Assembly: GCA_003116995.1 (NCBI GenBank)
Contig: BDSL01000054.1
Location: forward strand, 434,001 to 498,000
DNA from: Yamagishiella unicocca
Lineage: Eukaryota > Chlorophyta > Chlorophyceae > Chlamydomonadales > Volvocaceae
DNA: 64,000 nt
Direction: 5' to 3'
Shown here in pieces: positions 22,115-33,403 of this stretch. Position 1 is the first letter of the stretch. Every line of letters begins with the position of its first letter. Below the pieces are notes generated by a model. The model was not told where the DNA came from and ran no database searches. It saw only the letters and a program-made list of their open reading frames with translations. Both the position numbers and the translations under genes were made by a program.

Positions 22115-25100
22115 CTAGCGATACTGCTTGGACAGCCCATAACGACCAGGCATGGACTCGCGCGAGGGATGGCTGGGTGCTTTGGACGGCACCGATGCTG
22201 CGGCATCGGACGTAGGCGAGAAAGGGCTCAGCCGGGTCGGCCTGCAACCGACCACAAGGAAGGGGCGGGACGCCGGCGCGGATGAATGTGCGAACAGCAT
22301 CGCCTGGCGATCTCAGCGCTTTCGATCATCGCAGCCAGGAAACGTGGAAGGCCTGGCGCACGGAATAGTGTCGAGTCAGCTATGGACGATTTTAGGGTTA
22401 AGGGTTTAATACGGTTTGAGCAGCAGGGTGACGCCCACCCACGTCGCAGAACCCAGATGCACAAGCGATAAGTACGTCCCCAAAACAAATATACAATGTT
22501 ACTTGTTTAACAAGCCCAACCCTCCCCAAAACGGACATTATCCCCCGTTCCTGGAGGCTCCTTGTCGGCAGCCTCACCTGCAAAGCTCCCGCTCCAGCCG
22601 CAGGCCAAGGAACCGCATCGCCAGCGTCTGCCGCTGCCGGCTCACCGCTATGCTCACCAGCGCCCCTACCGCCAGCAGCCCCAGGCTCATCGTCGCCATG
22701 GACAACTCGAACAGCGCTGTTGGGCCAAAAAGGGCAGACGGACGGACGGATCGTGACTCGGCGTGCAAGGCTGCACTCCTAACCTGCCTTTTTCGGTCCC
22801 CTATGTCGCCAAGGATACATCGAGGCGGGCACATCGAGGGGGGCGGGCGCAGCATTACCCGGCGGGAAGACGCAGGGCCGCTGTACTCCCTGCCGGCGGA
22901 TGTGTGTCGCCGGGGCACCAAAAGGGAAGGGGCGAGGAAGACCCGGCGCCAAGGAAGGGGGGGCCGCCTACCTAGGAGCGCGTGGCCGCCCAGGCCCGCC
23001 ATGCTGTCCCAGCCGTGACCCTGCTGCTCGTCGCCGAGTGCGTCGTACACCAGGTACATGCCCGTCACGCGGCCCAGCACGCTGGTGTGGCCGGCGGTGG
23101 CGAGCCACCACTTCGCAGCCAGCCACACGAGCGTGGGGCCGTACCTGGGGTGGGGTTGTGTGCGCGTGTTTGGGAGGGGTGGGGCGCGCGTTGGACACGA
23201 CATAGGGAGAAAGATGAGAGAAGAAAACCATCTATGAGGCAGGCGAGTGGCGAAGGTGGCGGGGGTCCTGTCCCTCGGGGCCCAGCCACGGATGGGAGAC
23301 GGACATTGTTTACCAAAAGAAGACCCACCGCCCGGGTGGGCATCTACAACACAGGGTAGATGCCTACCCTGCCGTAGGCAACTATTACAGGTGCACTGAG
23401 CACTACCGCACAATCCCTACGCACGGCGTCCCGTGGAGCACCCTTCCAGCCAGGTGGGTCATCCGCCTGACTAAAACAGCGCGCAAACTCAAACGCGCAT
23501 TCCCGACACGAACGCCATTTTTGACATCAGCAGGGCAGCCCTGACCCCTGCTGGCACGCTGACACGACCATCATACCAGTAGACCTGGAACGCTTGTCTA
23601 ATAGCCTTCGCATGCCGAAACATACACACGACTAATCAACATGCGCCCAGCTCAGTTCCCACCTGAGCCCAGCTCAGTCCCCACCTGAGCACCACAGAGC
23701 CCGAAGCCTGGCTGTTCGCCAGAGCCGCAATCGCCAGCGGCACCACCAGCACCCCGAGCAGGTAGTCCGCAACCGCCAACGCCAGCGGCGGCGAACAGGC
23801 CTCGTAAGACTGTCCATGCGCGCGGCCAGGGGTTTGCCGGTCAGGGATGCAACCACATGGTCGACACAGATCACGCGCGGCTGTTAGTCCGCAGATGCAC
23901 AGAGGGTAATGGCAGGTAGTGAGGTGCCGGGTAGGTGGCGGTCTGGCCTGACGCGCATTGCGGGGTGGGAGCGGGAAAGGGGAACCTCCCGCCCTGGCCC
24001 CGCCTCTCCCTTGCGCCTCCCCCGCCCTGGCCCCGCCTTCCCCTAGCACAGCCCCCAGCCTTTACCGCTACCACCTTTCCCCCGCACGCCGGGTCTCCTG
24101 TCCACCCTCGCCCTCCCGCCCGCAGTACTGACCATGATGTCGTCACGGGTCATCAGGCGCCGGAATGCGTCCGGGTCCATGCGGCGCAGGTCCTGTGGTG
24201 GAGCGAAGTAGCAGCGGCGGCAGCAGCAGCAGCAGGGGGGCGAGGACGCGGGTGGCGTGAAGGCGGGGGGGCGCCCGCTGGTGGGCGGGAGGAGGGCACG
24301 GAGGTCCGGCCGCCGGCCATGGATACGAGGCCCCACACGGGTCTTACTCCTCGAGTGCAGCCCCGAGCCACATTGGTGCGCCCCACAGGTTCCGTCCATG
24401 TTAGCATGGCTCAGGTTTCACCACTCCACCTAGCAGCACTCGGCTGCTTGGACACGCTGCCGAGTGCAGCCCGCTGGTTAGCTCCCCCGCGGGCGACACC
24501 TCCTCCGTGTGCTACCCTGACCTGGCCTTTGAAGTCGGGTTTGGAGAGAAACACGGGCGCGCCTGCCCCGGCATGCCTGCCCAACCCAGCCCAAGCATCT
24601 CAGATTAGGAAAAACTCTTTCCTCCTTTGCCGGAATCGCTGGTGTACTTTCCATCCCAAGCTGTCCCTCCCCCCGCCCCTCCTCATGCCCGCCCTCGTAT
24701 GTCACACCTTGTATAGCTGGACCTTGGCCTGCGACTGCTCCCGCGCCAGGAAGGGCGAGCGCCGGTGCGAGGATCTGACGGAGGGGGGGAGGCGGGCGCC
24801 GTGGCGCGCACAGATGCCACCGGGGGGTTTGCGGTGACGTGGCACAAAGGGAACAAATGGTGACGCCGTACAATTGGTGACGTGGTACTTGGTGCGGGCA
24901 GGTGCAGGCAAAAGAAGCGCCGCCGAGGGTGTGGGTGCCGGTGCGGGTGCCGGTGCGGGTGCCGGTGCGGGTGCCGGTGCGGGTGCCGGTGCGGGCTGTT
25001 GGGCTCAGGTGCGTGCCTCCCTCGCCCCCACGCGAGTGCACGTTCGCAACAGGAGCAGCGGTGCTCCGGCCATGGCACCTCTACTCACGCCCCTGCAAAG

Positions 25101-26826
25101 GCTGCCGCCTTCCACCGGCCCCGCCGGGGCCAAGCGCTGCCTGCCCCGCCCCCTTGCTCCGGCGCCCCACCGCATGTGCTCCTGAAACTCCGGAGCCGCC
25201 ACGAGCCCGTCCAGGCTGCTGATCGCGGGGAGGAGCGCCGCCTGCTGCGCCAGCAGGTTGCGGTCCCACCCGCCAGCCTGCCCGCCGCCGCCACCGCCAC
25301 GCCGGCAGCGGATGCTTCCGCCCGAGCTAGGGCCGGCGCCACCGCCGGTGCTGCCACCTGGTGGGAGTGCAGGCGGATTAGGGGGGGCGAGAAGATCCGG
25401 TTACACGGCATAGGAAGCGAAGAGCGGGAAGGTGGCTTCGGGGCGGGGGAGACAGCGGCCGCACCAGTTGGCGGGGGCTGCCGGTGCTGATGGCGGCAGA
25501 TGGCGGGCGCTAGGGCCACATGCCTAGGCGGGACACGCACGCAACCGCCCGCGCGGCCGCCCGGCTTCGTGGTTTCCTCCTCTCATACCCGGCTTCGTGG
25601 TGAACTTGTGCAGTGCGTGTAGCGGCCTCCTTGCCTCCCTCCAATACACACAACCCGGAACGGCTCTACGCCAGGGCCCCCTCAGGTCAGGATGCGTCAA
25701 GTGCTCCGTTGAGCCCGGAGCGAGCGTCGCGCCTCGGGCGCTAGGGCATCGCCCGCCGCTCAGGCCCGTGTAGTACTATCTGGACACTATCTGGAGCGCG
25801 ATGACGTCATGGTACGGAGCTTGACACCCCGGGAAGTATCCAGCACGCCTCAGGGCGGGGCCCACGGCGCCTACCGCCTCCCCTCCTCACCCCGTCCCCC
25901 GCCACCACCACCACCACCACCACCACCACCACCACCACCATCATCAGTACAACCGCCACCAGTCAGGCTCACCAGTCAAAGGGCCCGACGCGAACGCGAA
26001 GCTGCTATAGGGTCCGACAGTGGAAGGCATCGCCGAGTACGGCGTGTCGTACGGCCCCCACGCCTGCCGCGCCGTGCTTTCGAGCGCCGGGCTGACGGAG
26101 AAGAGCAGCGGCTCCGCCGGGGGCGTCATGTATAGGGCCCTGCTGTCCGTGTCGCGAAGCCACCCAGTCGGCGGCGGAGTCGGCGGGCTGCCGTGCAACG
26201 CTGCTGAGGTGTTATCTCCGTCGTCTTCTTCCCCGGCCATGTACGAGGACCTGGGGTGTAGCGGTTGTACCCATAGGCGGCGCATTACAGAAGATGAGGT
26301 GAGGACGTGTGAGTTAAACACAGGGGCTGCGGGAAGGCCGCAGCAGCGGCGGCAGCATTGTACGACACGGTGCCGTACAGTCTGGCCAGGTGGAGTATGT
26401 TTTCTATGGGGGCAGTTGGGGCGTGATCAGGACACCCAGTCGTGGGCAGGCTTAACACAACGGACTCCCCGGTGGCGTCCAGGAGCTGCCAGGGGTCACT
26501 GTGCATCGGCCGGCGGCCTCCACTCCTGCAGCGTTCCCCACCCCGCTCGGCTGTCCCGTGCCGCACCCGTATCGCCCGAAAGATATTGCCGGCAGCAAAC
26601 GTAGAGACCACTTGAAAGCGCTCAAGAACGCCCAGAGCAGCAGCGCTGCGGCCGTCGCCGCTACTGTTGCGGTGAGCAGCGCGCCGAGCGGCAGCTCCAC
26701 CGCTGCCGCATCGTCGAAGGCGCTGCCGCGTGCAGAAGCCGACGATGCCGACATGTCTAAATCGCACGCCTCCCGTCCCGAGTGAGGGGAGCCCCAGTCC
26801 TGCTTCTCGGCAAGAGTTAAGCCCAT
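22115..26826 (-). CDS. Multipass membrane protein with RDD-like C-terminal domain
   Basis: Nine exons join in phase: 26826-26567, 26250-25973, 25357-25171, 24774-24708, 24192-24133, 23809-23685, 23144-22972, 22716-22578, 22241-22115, giving 471 aa. An N-terminal hydrophobic helix (about 44-70, LPLGALLTATVAATAAALLL) is followed by a Pro/Gly/Ser-rich soluble region and a charged helix (LRRMDPDAFRRLM, about 265-277). Three more hydrophobic segments follow: DYLLGVLVVPLAIAALA (about 299-315), LVWLAAKWWLATAG (about 330-343) and MSLGLLAVGALVSIAV (about 393-408). The order short helix, GHTSVLGRVTGMYLVYDALG, helix, RQTLAMRFLGLRLE resembles the RDD family of membrane proteins, of poorly known function. 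That assignment is tentative; the exon structure is firmer. Met25 (26754) is an alternative start. The exon 6 donor is tandemly duplicated (see findings). Confidence 0.6.
24934..25000. repeat. 12-bp minisatellite in intron
   Basis: Five to six copies of a GGTGCGGGTGCC-type unit in intron 3 of the RDD-like gene (intron 24775-25170). Confidence 0.85.
25903..25942. repeat. (CCA)n microsatellite in intron
   Basis: About 13 CCA triplets in intron 2 of the RDD-like gene, ending about 30 bp from that intron's donor at 25972. Confidence 0.9.
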
Positions 26827-27222
26827 GACGATGGGGGGTATGAACGAGCTACGCTCAAGGCAACTAATGGAAATGAAAGGAATCTATGTGTCCATTAGAT
26901 GTTTAAAACGCTTTTGTATGCTAAGCTTCACGCATAGAAATGCACCCCCCCTCTACCGTTTCGCGCGCTGTATCCGTCATCAGGGCCCAACGTACATACT
27001 CCCTGAGCTCAGCGCCTTACAGGGAAGAAATAAATAAGTCATAACTGGCAACCCTTCAAATATTATTACACGGTTTGCCAGATGTCCTTCAACACTCTCG
27101 AGTTATGCAGAAACTTTGCAACCAAAAGTGATCAGTATGTCGATCTGCCTTCAACACTTTGATGTGGATTTAAATCATTAGGACTTTGAACGACGAGCCG
27201 CGCTGCAGGAGCGTTCGCCGAC
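26827..27222. promoter_or_regulatory. Short divergent promoter region between RDD-like gene and BABAM1
   Basis: Only 396 bp separate the divergent start codons at 26826 (-) and 27223 (+), so the two genes probably share a promoter. The stretch is markedly more AT-rich than its surroundings. No TATA box was pinned down. Short upstream ATGs at about 27103 and 27137 lie before the BABAM1 start. Confidence 0.45.
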
Positions 27223-30200
27223 ATGCTCACGCATCCTGAGTACTATGCCGAGACTTTGGTCTTCGTTCTTGACGTTTGCGAAGATCCTGGAATAGAGCCC
27301 TCAAAACATGCTGCCCGGTTGGAGCTGCTCAAGCAATGCATCGGCATGTTTGCCCAGGCTAAGGTCAGCCAGCGGTAGGGGCCCCTTGGTGCGGGTTTAA
27401 ACGCACCGTCAGCATGCCAGCCCACGCGCACGCAAAACCGCTGCATGGGATGCACCTTTGCGGCTTTCCTATTGCGCGTCCACACCTGGCTACACGTCAA
27501 ATTCTCCCAACTGTCGGAGTCCACGACGCCATTCCGCATGTTGCCCCACTCCCTCCTGGTCCCTGCCCCCCCCCCAGAGCCGCGTCAACGCCGCCCACAA
27601 GTACGGCTTGGCGGTGATCCGGGTAAGCCCCCGCGCACCCCCTGGAGCTCCCAACCCAGCTCGCCGTCGCAGCCGCCCCCCCCCCACACACACACATACA
27701 CCCTGGTCCCTCCTTACCCTCGCACTAACGCCCCCCCCCACCTCCGCCACCAGGACACGGTGCAGTGGGAGAGTCTGGGGATCACATCGTCGCCGGAGGC
27801 GCTGGCTGGGGCCCTCCGCTGCGTGCATCCAGCGGCCGCGGGGACCGCCCCGCACCCCCCCCTGGACCTCGGAGATCTGGTGGCGCTGGTGCAGCCGCTG
27901 GCAGTGGCGGAGGCGGCGGACGGCTGCCGGGTGCGTCCGTGGGGGGGGAGGGTTCGAGGGAAACCCGTGGAGGGAGGGAGGGTAGTCACTGGGAAGGGGG
28001 GAGGGGGAGGGAGGGTAGTCACTGGGAAGGGGGGAGGGGGAGGGAGGGTAGTCACTGGGAAGGGGGGAAGAGGGAGTTGTCACCGGGAAGGGGGAAGGGA
28101 GGGTAGTCACCGGGAAGGGGGAAGGGAGGGTAGTCACCGGGAAGGGGGAAGGGAGGGTAGTCACCGGGAAGGGGGAAGGGAGGGTAGTCACCGGGAAGGG
28201 GGAAGGTGTCACGTCGGGCGCATAGGCCGGTCTTGGGGCGGTGGGCCACGTGCGCGGGCCGGACTCCTTCGGATGGGTTCCGGTTGTGCGCTGAGGCCAG
28301 GTCCAGGGGGGCCTCGCGCCGCGTCGGAAGCAACACACGGCGTGACGCGCCGCCCTCGGCATGCTCCAGGGAAGGCCAGCGCAGGCCCTGAGGAAGCGGA
28401 AGCGTTGCGTCGCAGCCGCAGCGAACTGCGAGTGACGGAGGGCGCTCGCGCCCTGGCAGCACAGGAGGGAGGGCACTACTGCTGGCAGCACAGGAGGGAG
28501 GGCACTACTGCTGGCAGCACAGGAGGGAGGGCACTACTGCTGGCGGGGAAAACACCGGTTTCGCACGCGTGGTTGAGAGCGGGACGGATGAGGTCGGGCC
28601 CTGTGGTCCCGACGCGCGGGTTGCGGCTCAGTGGGTCCAAGCTGGGGTCGCCTGGGGTCCGCTGGTGTCGCTGCCAGCCCGCTGCGCCCTCCGGAAGGTC
28701 CCGACCGCCGACCCCTCTGCCCCCTCGCCTGGTGTGCAGGTGCGGGTGGTGCTGGTCTACTGCCGCTCCACGATGATGCCGGTGTGGACGACCAAGCACC
28801 TGCAGCGGGAGGGGCTCTGCCTGGACGTGGTGGGGAACGAGGGGGGAGGGAGGGGGGAGGGAGGGTTCGGGGGGTGTATAAAAACCGTTTTACGCAACGG
28901 GGCAGGATAGTTGGCGCATGGTCGTCGGACACCAGTTTTGTGGGCGCATGCTGGAGCACTGGAACTGACTACCGCCAAACCTGTGGAGGCGGCCTGTCGG
29001 AGCTGTATAAAAGAAAATAAGCAAAAGCGCGGTGACGTGCAACGCGTATGACGGAGAAACGGGCGGAATTGGGCGCGGCGAGGCGAGTAGCGGTGCAGCC
29101 CGGCGCCCTGCCCGGATACCGACCGTTGTTACCGTAGCGGCATGAGATGCCAGCACGCCGCTACGGACGTCCTGGACCGTCCCGTGTCTTGAACCGCGCC
29201 GCCGTGCCGTTTGGGAAACCGCGGTAACAGCAAGGGAGGGGGGAGGGAGGGTTCGGGAGGGAGGAAACCCGTAGGTCGGCAGGGGGAGGAGGGGAGGGGG
29301 CAGGGCGGAGGGAGGGAGGGAGCTGTGGGTGCTGAGGTTGAGGGGGCAGCTTGGAGCGCGTGTTGTGTTTGGTTGGGCTGAGGGGTGGCGGCAGCGGCAG
29401 AGCCAGCAGAGCGCGGGCAGTCATGGAGCAACAGGAACGCAGGATGCTGCGACTGCCATTGCTTCGAAGCGTAGGGTAATGGCGCTGCTGCTACTGCCAC
29501 TGTTTTTCGGAGCGTAGGGTGGTGGTGCTGCTGCTGCTACTGCCGCTGCTTCGGGCGGCAGGAGCGTAGGGTAGTGTTGCTGCTGCTGTTGCCACTGGTG
29601 CCGTTGGTTGCGGTTCGCATCCGGTGCTGGCATGTCCGTGCTGGTCGCGCCGGCGCTCGCTGCAGGCCTCTGCCTCTTGGCTCCCCCTCCTGCCGGACAC
29701 TCCTCAGCGGCAAGTCTCCTGACTCCCCCTCCTGCCGGACACTCCTCAGCGGCAAGTCTCCTGGCTCCCCCTCCTGCCGGACACTCCTCAGCGGCAAGTC
29801 TCCTGACTCCCCCTCCTGCCGGACACTCCTCAGCGGCAAGTCTCCTGGCTCCCCCTCCTGCCGGACACTCCTCAGCGGCAAGTCTCCTGACTCCCCCTCC
29901 TGCCGGACACTCCTCAGCTGCAAGTCTCCTGGCTCCGCCTCCTGCCGGACACTCCTCAGCTGCAAGTCTCCTGGCTCCCCCTCCTGCCGGACACTCCTCA
30001 GCTGCAAGTCTCCTGGCTCCCCCTCCTGCCGGACACTCCTCAGCTGCAAGTCTCCTGGCTCCCCCTCCTGCCGGACACTCCTCAGCGGCAAGTCTCCTGG
30101 CTCCCCCTCCTGCCGGACACTCCTCAGCGGCAAGTCTCCTGACTCCGCCTCCTGCCGGACACTCCTCAGCTGCAAGCGCGACGTCCCCCGTATGACGCCG

Positions 30201-31853
30201 TGTAGCCCTCTTGGCGCTGTGCTCCTGCGCCGCCGTCCCCACCTGTCGTGTCACCGGGTCTTCTCGCTACCCCCCGGGTCTTCTCACATTTCCCCAGTCG
30301 AGTTACCGGTTCTTTTATTGTAACCCCCCTCGTCCCCTCCCTGCAGCTGTTCGTCCACGACAAGGCGGCGGCAACGGCCATTGTGGCGGCAGCGGGACCG
30401 GCGGGCTGCAACACACCGCAGGACGTTTACACGTGGCTCGAGGTGGGTGCGTTCCCACCTCCCCACCACACCATATCCCAAACGAATGCACCAAACGTTT
30501 CCTGCTCGGTCCATTTTTATAGGACGGACCTACGGGTTCTCACTCATTCCCCCCCTCCCCGACCCCGCAACACAACCCAACACAACACAGTCGGGCGCGC
30601 ATTGGCCAGCGGAACCAAGGCCCCTAACACCCGCATTCCTTCCGTCGCTGTAAGCCGCTATCAAATTATGGGTTGGAATGGCCGCCCCCTCCCCGCTAAG
30701 CACGTATACTAGGTGGCACACACAGCCTGTGACGGTGGCTCCCTCCTGTACGACTGTCGTACTCTGCAGGACAACGTGGACGAGCTGTCGGGGCGTTGCG
30801 GGCACCACTCGTACATCTTCGAGGCGGGCGGCCACCTTACCAAGAAGGTCATCAACCACGTGGTGCGTAACTGCATATCGTCCCACCTCGTGCGCCTGCA
30901 GCCATCGCCGGGTACTTCGCGCTAAGCTGGGCGCGTAACCCAGGCCAAGGGCGTACGGCTAGCGGATTTAGGGCATCTCGGGGATCGTACGGCAGTCGTA
31001 CACCGGTTCGGCGGCGCGACTGACGCCCACCACCGAGTCGCTACCCGCCCAACCACCACCAGCCCGCCGAGGCTGTTGGCTCCCGCCCCAACACTCCTCC
31101 CACGTGCCTGCCAACCGCCAAAACTGCCAACTGCCACCCCAGGTCAGCCTCGTGGCGCACCCCTCCCAGAGGCCGCCGCAGCGCTCCCTGCGCGCGGCTC
31201 CCCTGGACCTGGCGGCCATGCCGCCGCAGCCCACCGCAGCCACAGCCGCCGCAGCCTCATCAGCCGCCGCGCCCAACCCCCTCGACGCCGCCGCCTTCCC
31301 GCCCCTTCCCGGCGGACTAACCCCCGTAGCCGCTGCGGCGGCGCCGCCGCTGGGCGGTATGGGGCCAGCGGTGGTGCGGGGTTCCGATGCTGCCTCGCAG
31401 CCCCCCACTGCGCACGGCGCCGCAGGCGGCAACCAGAGCTCGTCGCTGCCGCCGCCGCCACTGGCGCCGCAAACGGTGGACCTTATTGACTTCACAGCAT
31501 CCGACGAGTACCCTCTACCGCCGCCGCCGCTAGCGGCCTCAGCAATGCCGCCGCCGTACCGGCCGCCGGGCGCGGTACCGGGGGCACCAGCGGCTGCCGC
31601 CGCCGCCGGTGCGACCCAGGCGCTCGCCGGCCTGGTCCTTACCCAGGCGCCGGTGCAGGCGGGGGCGTGTGCGGATGTCCCTTCACCCGCCTGGGCGGCC
31701 TGGCCCAGTGAGGCTCCCGCCGCCGCCGCCGCCGGCATGTCCTCGGCGTCGTACTTTCAGCCAGCGATCCATGGCGCCGCGGGGGCGGCGGCGCCGCCGC
31801 CGCCACCAGTTTGGCCTCAGGGCCCGCCGCCCGCAGCTGGGAGCCCTTCCTAG
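27223..31853 (+). CDS. BABAM1: BRISC/BRCA1-A complex member 1 (MERIT40) homologue
   Basis: Exons 27223-27363, 27578-27622, 27754-27930, 28740-28829, 30347-30442, 30770-30862, 31143-31853, all phase 0, giving 450 aa. Residues 1 to about 225 form the vWA-like core: ETLVFVLDVCEDPG, then AAHKYGLAVIRDTVQWESLG, a VRVVLVYCRS strand in exon 4, a CLDV strand that joins LFVHDK of exon 5, YIFEAGG in exon 6, and SLVAHPSQRP at the start of exon 7, which matches the LLAHPLQRP end of animal MERIT40. MERIT40 is a scaffold of the Lys63-deubiquitinating BRISC and BRCA1-A complexes with BRCC36, Abraxas and BRE. The remaining about 220 residues are an Ala/Pro-rich tail not typical of the family, containing TVDLIDFTASDEYPLPPPP (about 330). 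Introns 3 and 4 carry large minisatellites. Met1 is the first credible ATG, but a short N-terminal exon could be missed. Confidence 0.85.
27955..28206. repeat. G-rich minisatellite (about 33-bp then 27-bp units) in BABAM1 intron 3
   Basis: Two to three 33-bp units are followed by five 27-bp units, all built on GGGAGGGTAGTCAC plus GGGAAGGGGGA. The array is highly purine-rich on the sense strand and lies in intron 27931-28739. Confidence 0.85.
28455..28541. repeat. 29-bp repeat, three copies, in BABAM1 intron 3
   Basis: Three perfect copies of a unit beginning GGCAGCACAGGAGGGAGGG. Confidence 0.9.
28876..28965 (+). repeat. Dispersed intronic motif, family B
   Basis: TATAAAAACCGTTTTACGC, then GGATAGTTGGCGCATGG and a GCGCATGCTGGAGCACTGG tail, in BABAM1 intron 4. 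It is closely related to 8262-8345 in an unrelated gene. Confidence 0.7.
29260..29285 (+). repeat. Dispersed intronic motif, family D
   Basis: GAGGAAACCCGTAGGTCGG within BABAM1 intron 4, the same core as at 6405. Confidence 0.65.
29680..30178. repeat. 42-bp minisatellite, about 12 copies, in BABAM1 intron 4
   Basis: About twelve near-perfect copies of a 42-bp unit (CTCCTGCCGGACACTCCTCA plus flanks). Because 42 is a multiple of three, it is open in several frames on both strands and mimics repetitive protein, but it lies within intron 28830-30346. Confidence 0.9.
30294..30330 (+). repeat. Dispersed intronic motif, family C
   Basis: CAGTCGAGTTACCGGTTC then TTTTATTGTAACCCCCC. It runs directly into the acceptor of BABAM1 intron 4 (exon starts 30347) and supplies its pyrimidine tract. 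Confidence 0.7.
30518..30548 (-). repeat. Dispersed intronic motif, family D
   Basis: GACCTACGGGTTCTCAC in BABAM1 intron 5 (30443-30769), the reverse complement of the 6405 and 29260 core. Confidence 0.55.
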
Positions 31854-33300
31854 CGGCCTGGAGGGCAAGGCGGCGGGGCCTGGGCCGACGGGCGGCGCTG
31901 CTGGGGAGTGCGACCAGGTACCCGACGCACGGGCCGATGCAGCTAGCGAACCTGGGCTGGTCAAAGCCGTGCGTGGCGGCCACCGGCCAGCAGCCAGTTG
32001 GAAGAGGGGCAACTGGGGCGCAGGAATTGCCGCCGCTGAGTCCGTCATCACGGCTGCTAGGTGACGTCAGCAGCAGCCCGCCGTGCGTGACCGAATGTAC
32101 GGCGCAAGGGAGCAGCGGTCCGCGGGTCCGCCCCGGCCGGGAAAAGCCTGGCGGTGTAGCTGCTGCCGCCGCCGCTGCTGCTACTCGTACGGGTGGTACA
32201 TGGCCGGAGCCGGGAGCGAGGGGCATGACGGCGAACGCGGCACGTGGACGGGCCTGGCCCTGTCTAGCAGCCCCAGCGGACCCCCTGGCTGCCGCCCGAG
32301 CAAAACGCATGCGCGTACATAGTATACAAGCAAGTGCCTCATACGCACCTACATAGGGCCTATCTAGTAAGCGATGATGCCATCCATTTATACAATTATG
32401 TCTGGTGTTTTGCCGCCACAAGACTGCATACAGCGCAGCCGCTGCATCCGCACCACCAGTGTTTGTGTGTGTGCGGCTGCAGCCTGGTGCGACCACCAGG
32501 AGCGCGGCGCCGTACAAGTAGTACCGTTGTAACTAACCGAAAACTGTTGCCGCGCGTGGCGAGTGGCCGCGCGGGGGGGAAACCACGCCGTCTGCGTGGT
32601 GTCCATCGCAGAGCAGGCGCGGCGATGCGGCTGCTGGGGTGGGTGATGGTAGCTGCTGCGATGCGTTGTATGCCGTAGATCTGCCGCCGCAGACCTGAAG
32701 CTTAATGGGGTGCTGGAGAGGACTAGCTAGGGTGCGCAACCTGCTGCCGCTTATCTGCTGGGATACGAAACGATCCATCCCTGACCGCTGTGACGGGTGC
32801 TCGGTGCGCTGTCACGACCCACCGCGAGTTCCGTTTTGTCGAGATAAATCGAGGGGGGCAACACGCAGGTCATGCCGTACATTCAACATGTAGGCGGCCC
32901 TCGCGGTGCCCGGCATCAGGCGTTTTCCTTTTCGTCGCCATCGGTCTAGCAGTTAGTTCGTGCAAGGCCGAGAGTAATGCGTCATGTTGCGCAGTGAGGC
33001 GCGGTGATAGCATCATGCAGGCGGTTGTAAGAGGCGGGCGGGCGATAAACGCTTCCCTGCCTGTTTCATTCTGAGCCTTCTGACGACGGGGGTTGTAACG
33101 TCCTGTCATTATGCCCCACAGCAGTCTTCGGCTGTCACGCGTTCAGCGAAACGGCGATGTCGGTGCTAGGCCATGACAATTTGACACGATTGCGACACGA
33201 TCCGCTTGCCCAGGGCCTGACAGGGCCAGTGGCGGGCTTATGGGGCGTGCGGGCATGGGAAGCCTCCTGTGCTTGCTGACACGTGACATATCGCGTGTCA
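31854..33300. other. 3' region and spacer downstream of BABAM1
   Basis: No coding region is supported. A TGTAA at 32528-32532 is the nearest poly(A)-like signal, about 675 bp after the stop. Composition shifts toward AT from about 32300. Confidence 0.4.
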
Positions 33301-33338
33301 TTCCTTTTCGTTCCCCTTCTCTTCGTTCCCCTTCTTTT

Positions 33339-33393
33339 CGTTCCCCTTCGTTCCCCTTCGGGGAAAAGAAGGCGAACGAAACGAAGGGGAACG
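33339..33393. repeat. Inverted repeat (14-bp arms) beside a TATA-like box
   Basis: CGTTCCCCTTCGTT at 33339-33352 and its exact reverse complement AACGAAGGGGAACG at 33380-33393 could form a hairpin with a 27-nt loop. The left arm lies within several direct TTCGTTCCCCTTC repeats starting at about 33305. Confidence 0.75.
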
Positions 33394-33395
33394 CA

Positions 33396-33403
33396 TATAA
33401 ATA
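33396..33403 (+). promoter_or_regulatory. TATA-like box with no assigned gene
   Basis: TATAAATA directly follows the inverted repeat. A 235-codon open frame begins at 33635 but shows no recognisable domain, so no gene is called. Confidence 0.25.

Noticed and set aside
29421..30323. Repetitive 14-residue-unit proteins on both strands
   Set aside because: The 42-bp array lies inside BABAM1 intron 4, flanked by phase-matching exons; several frames are equally open.
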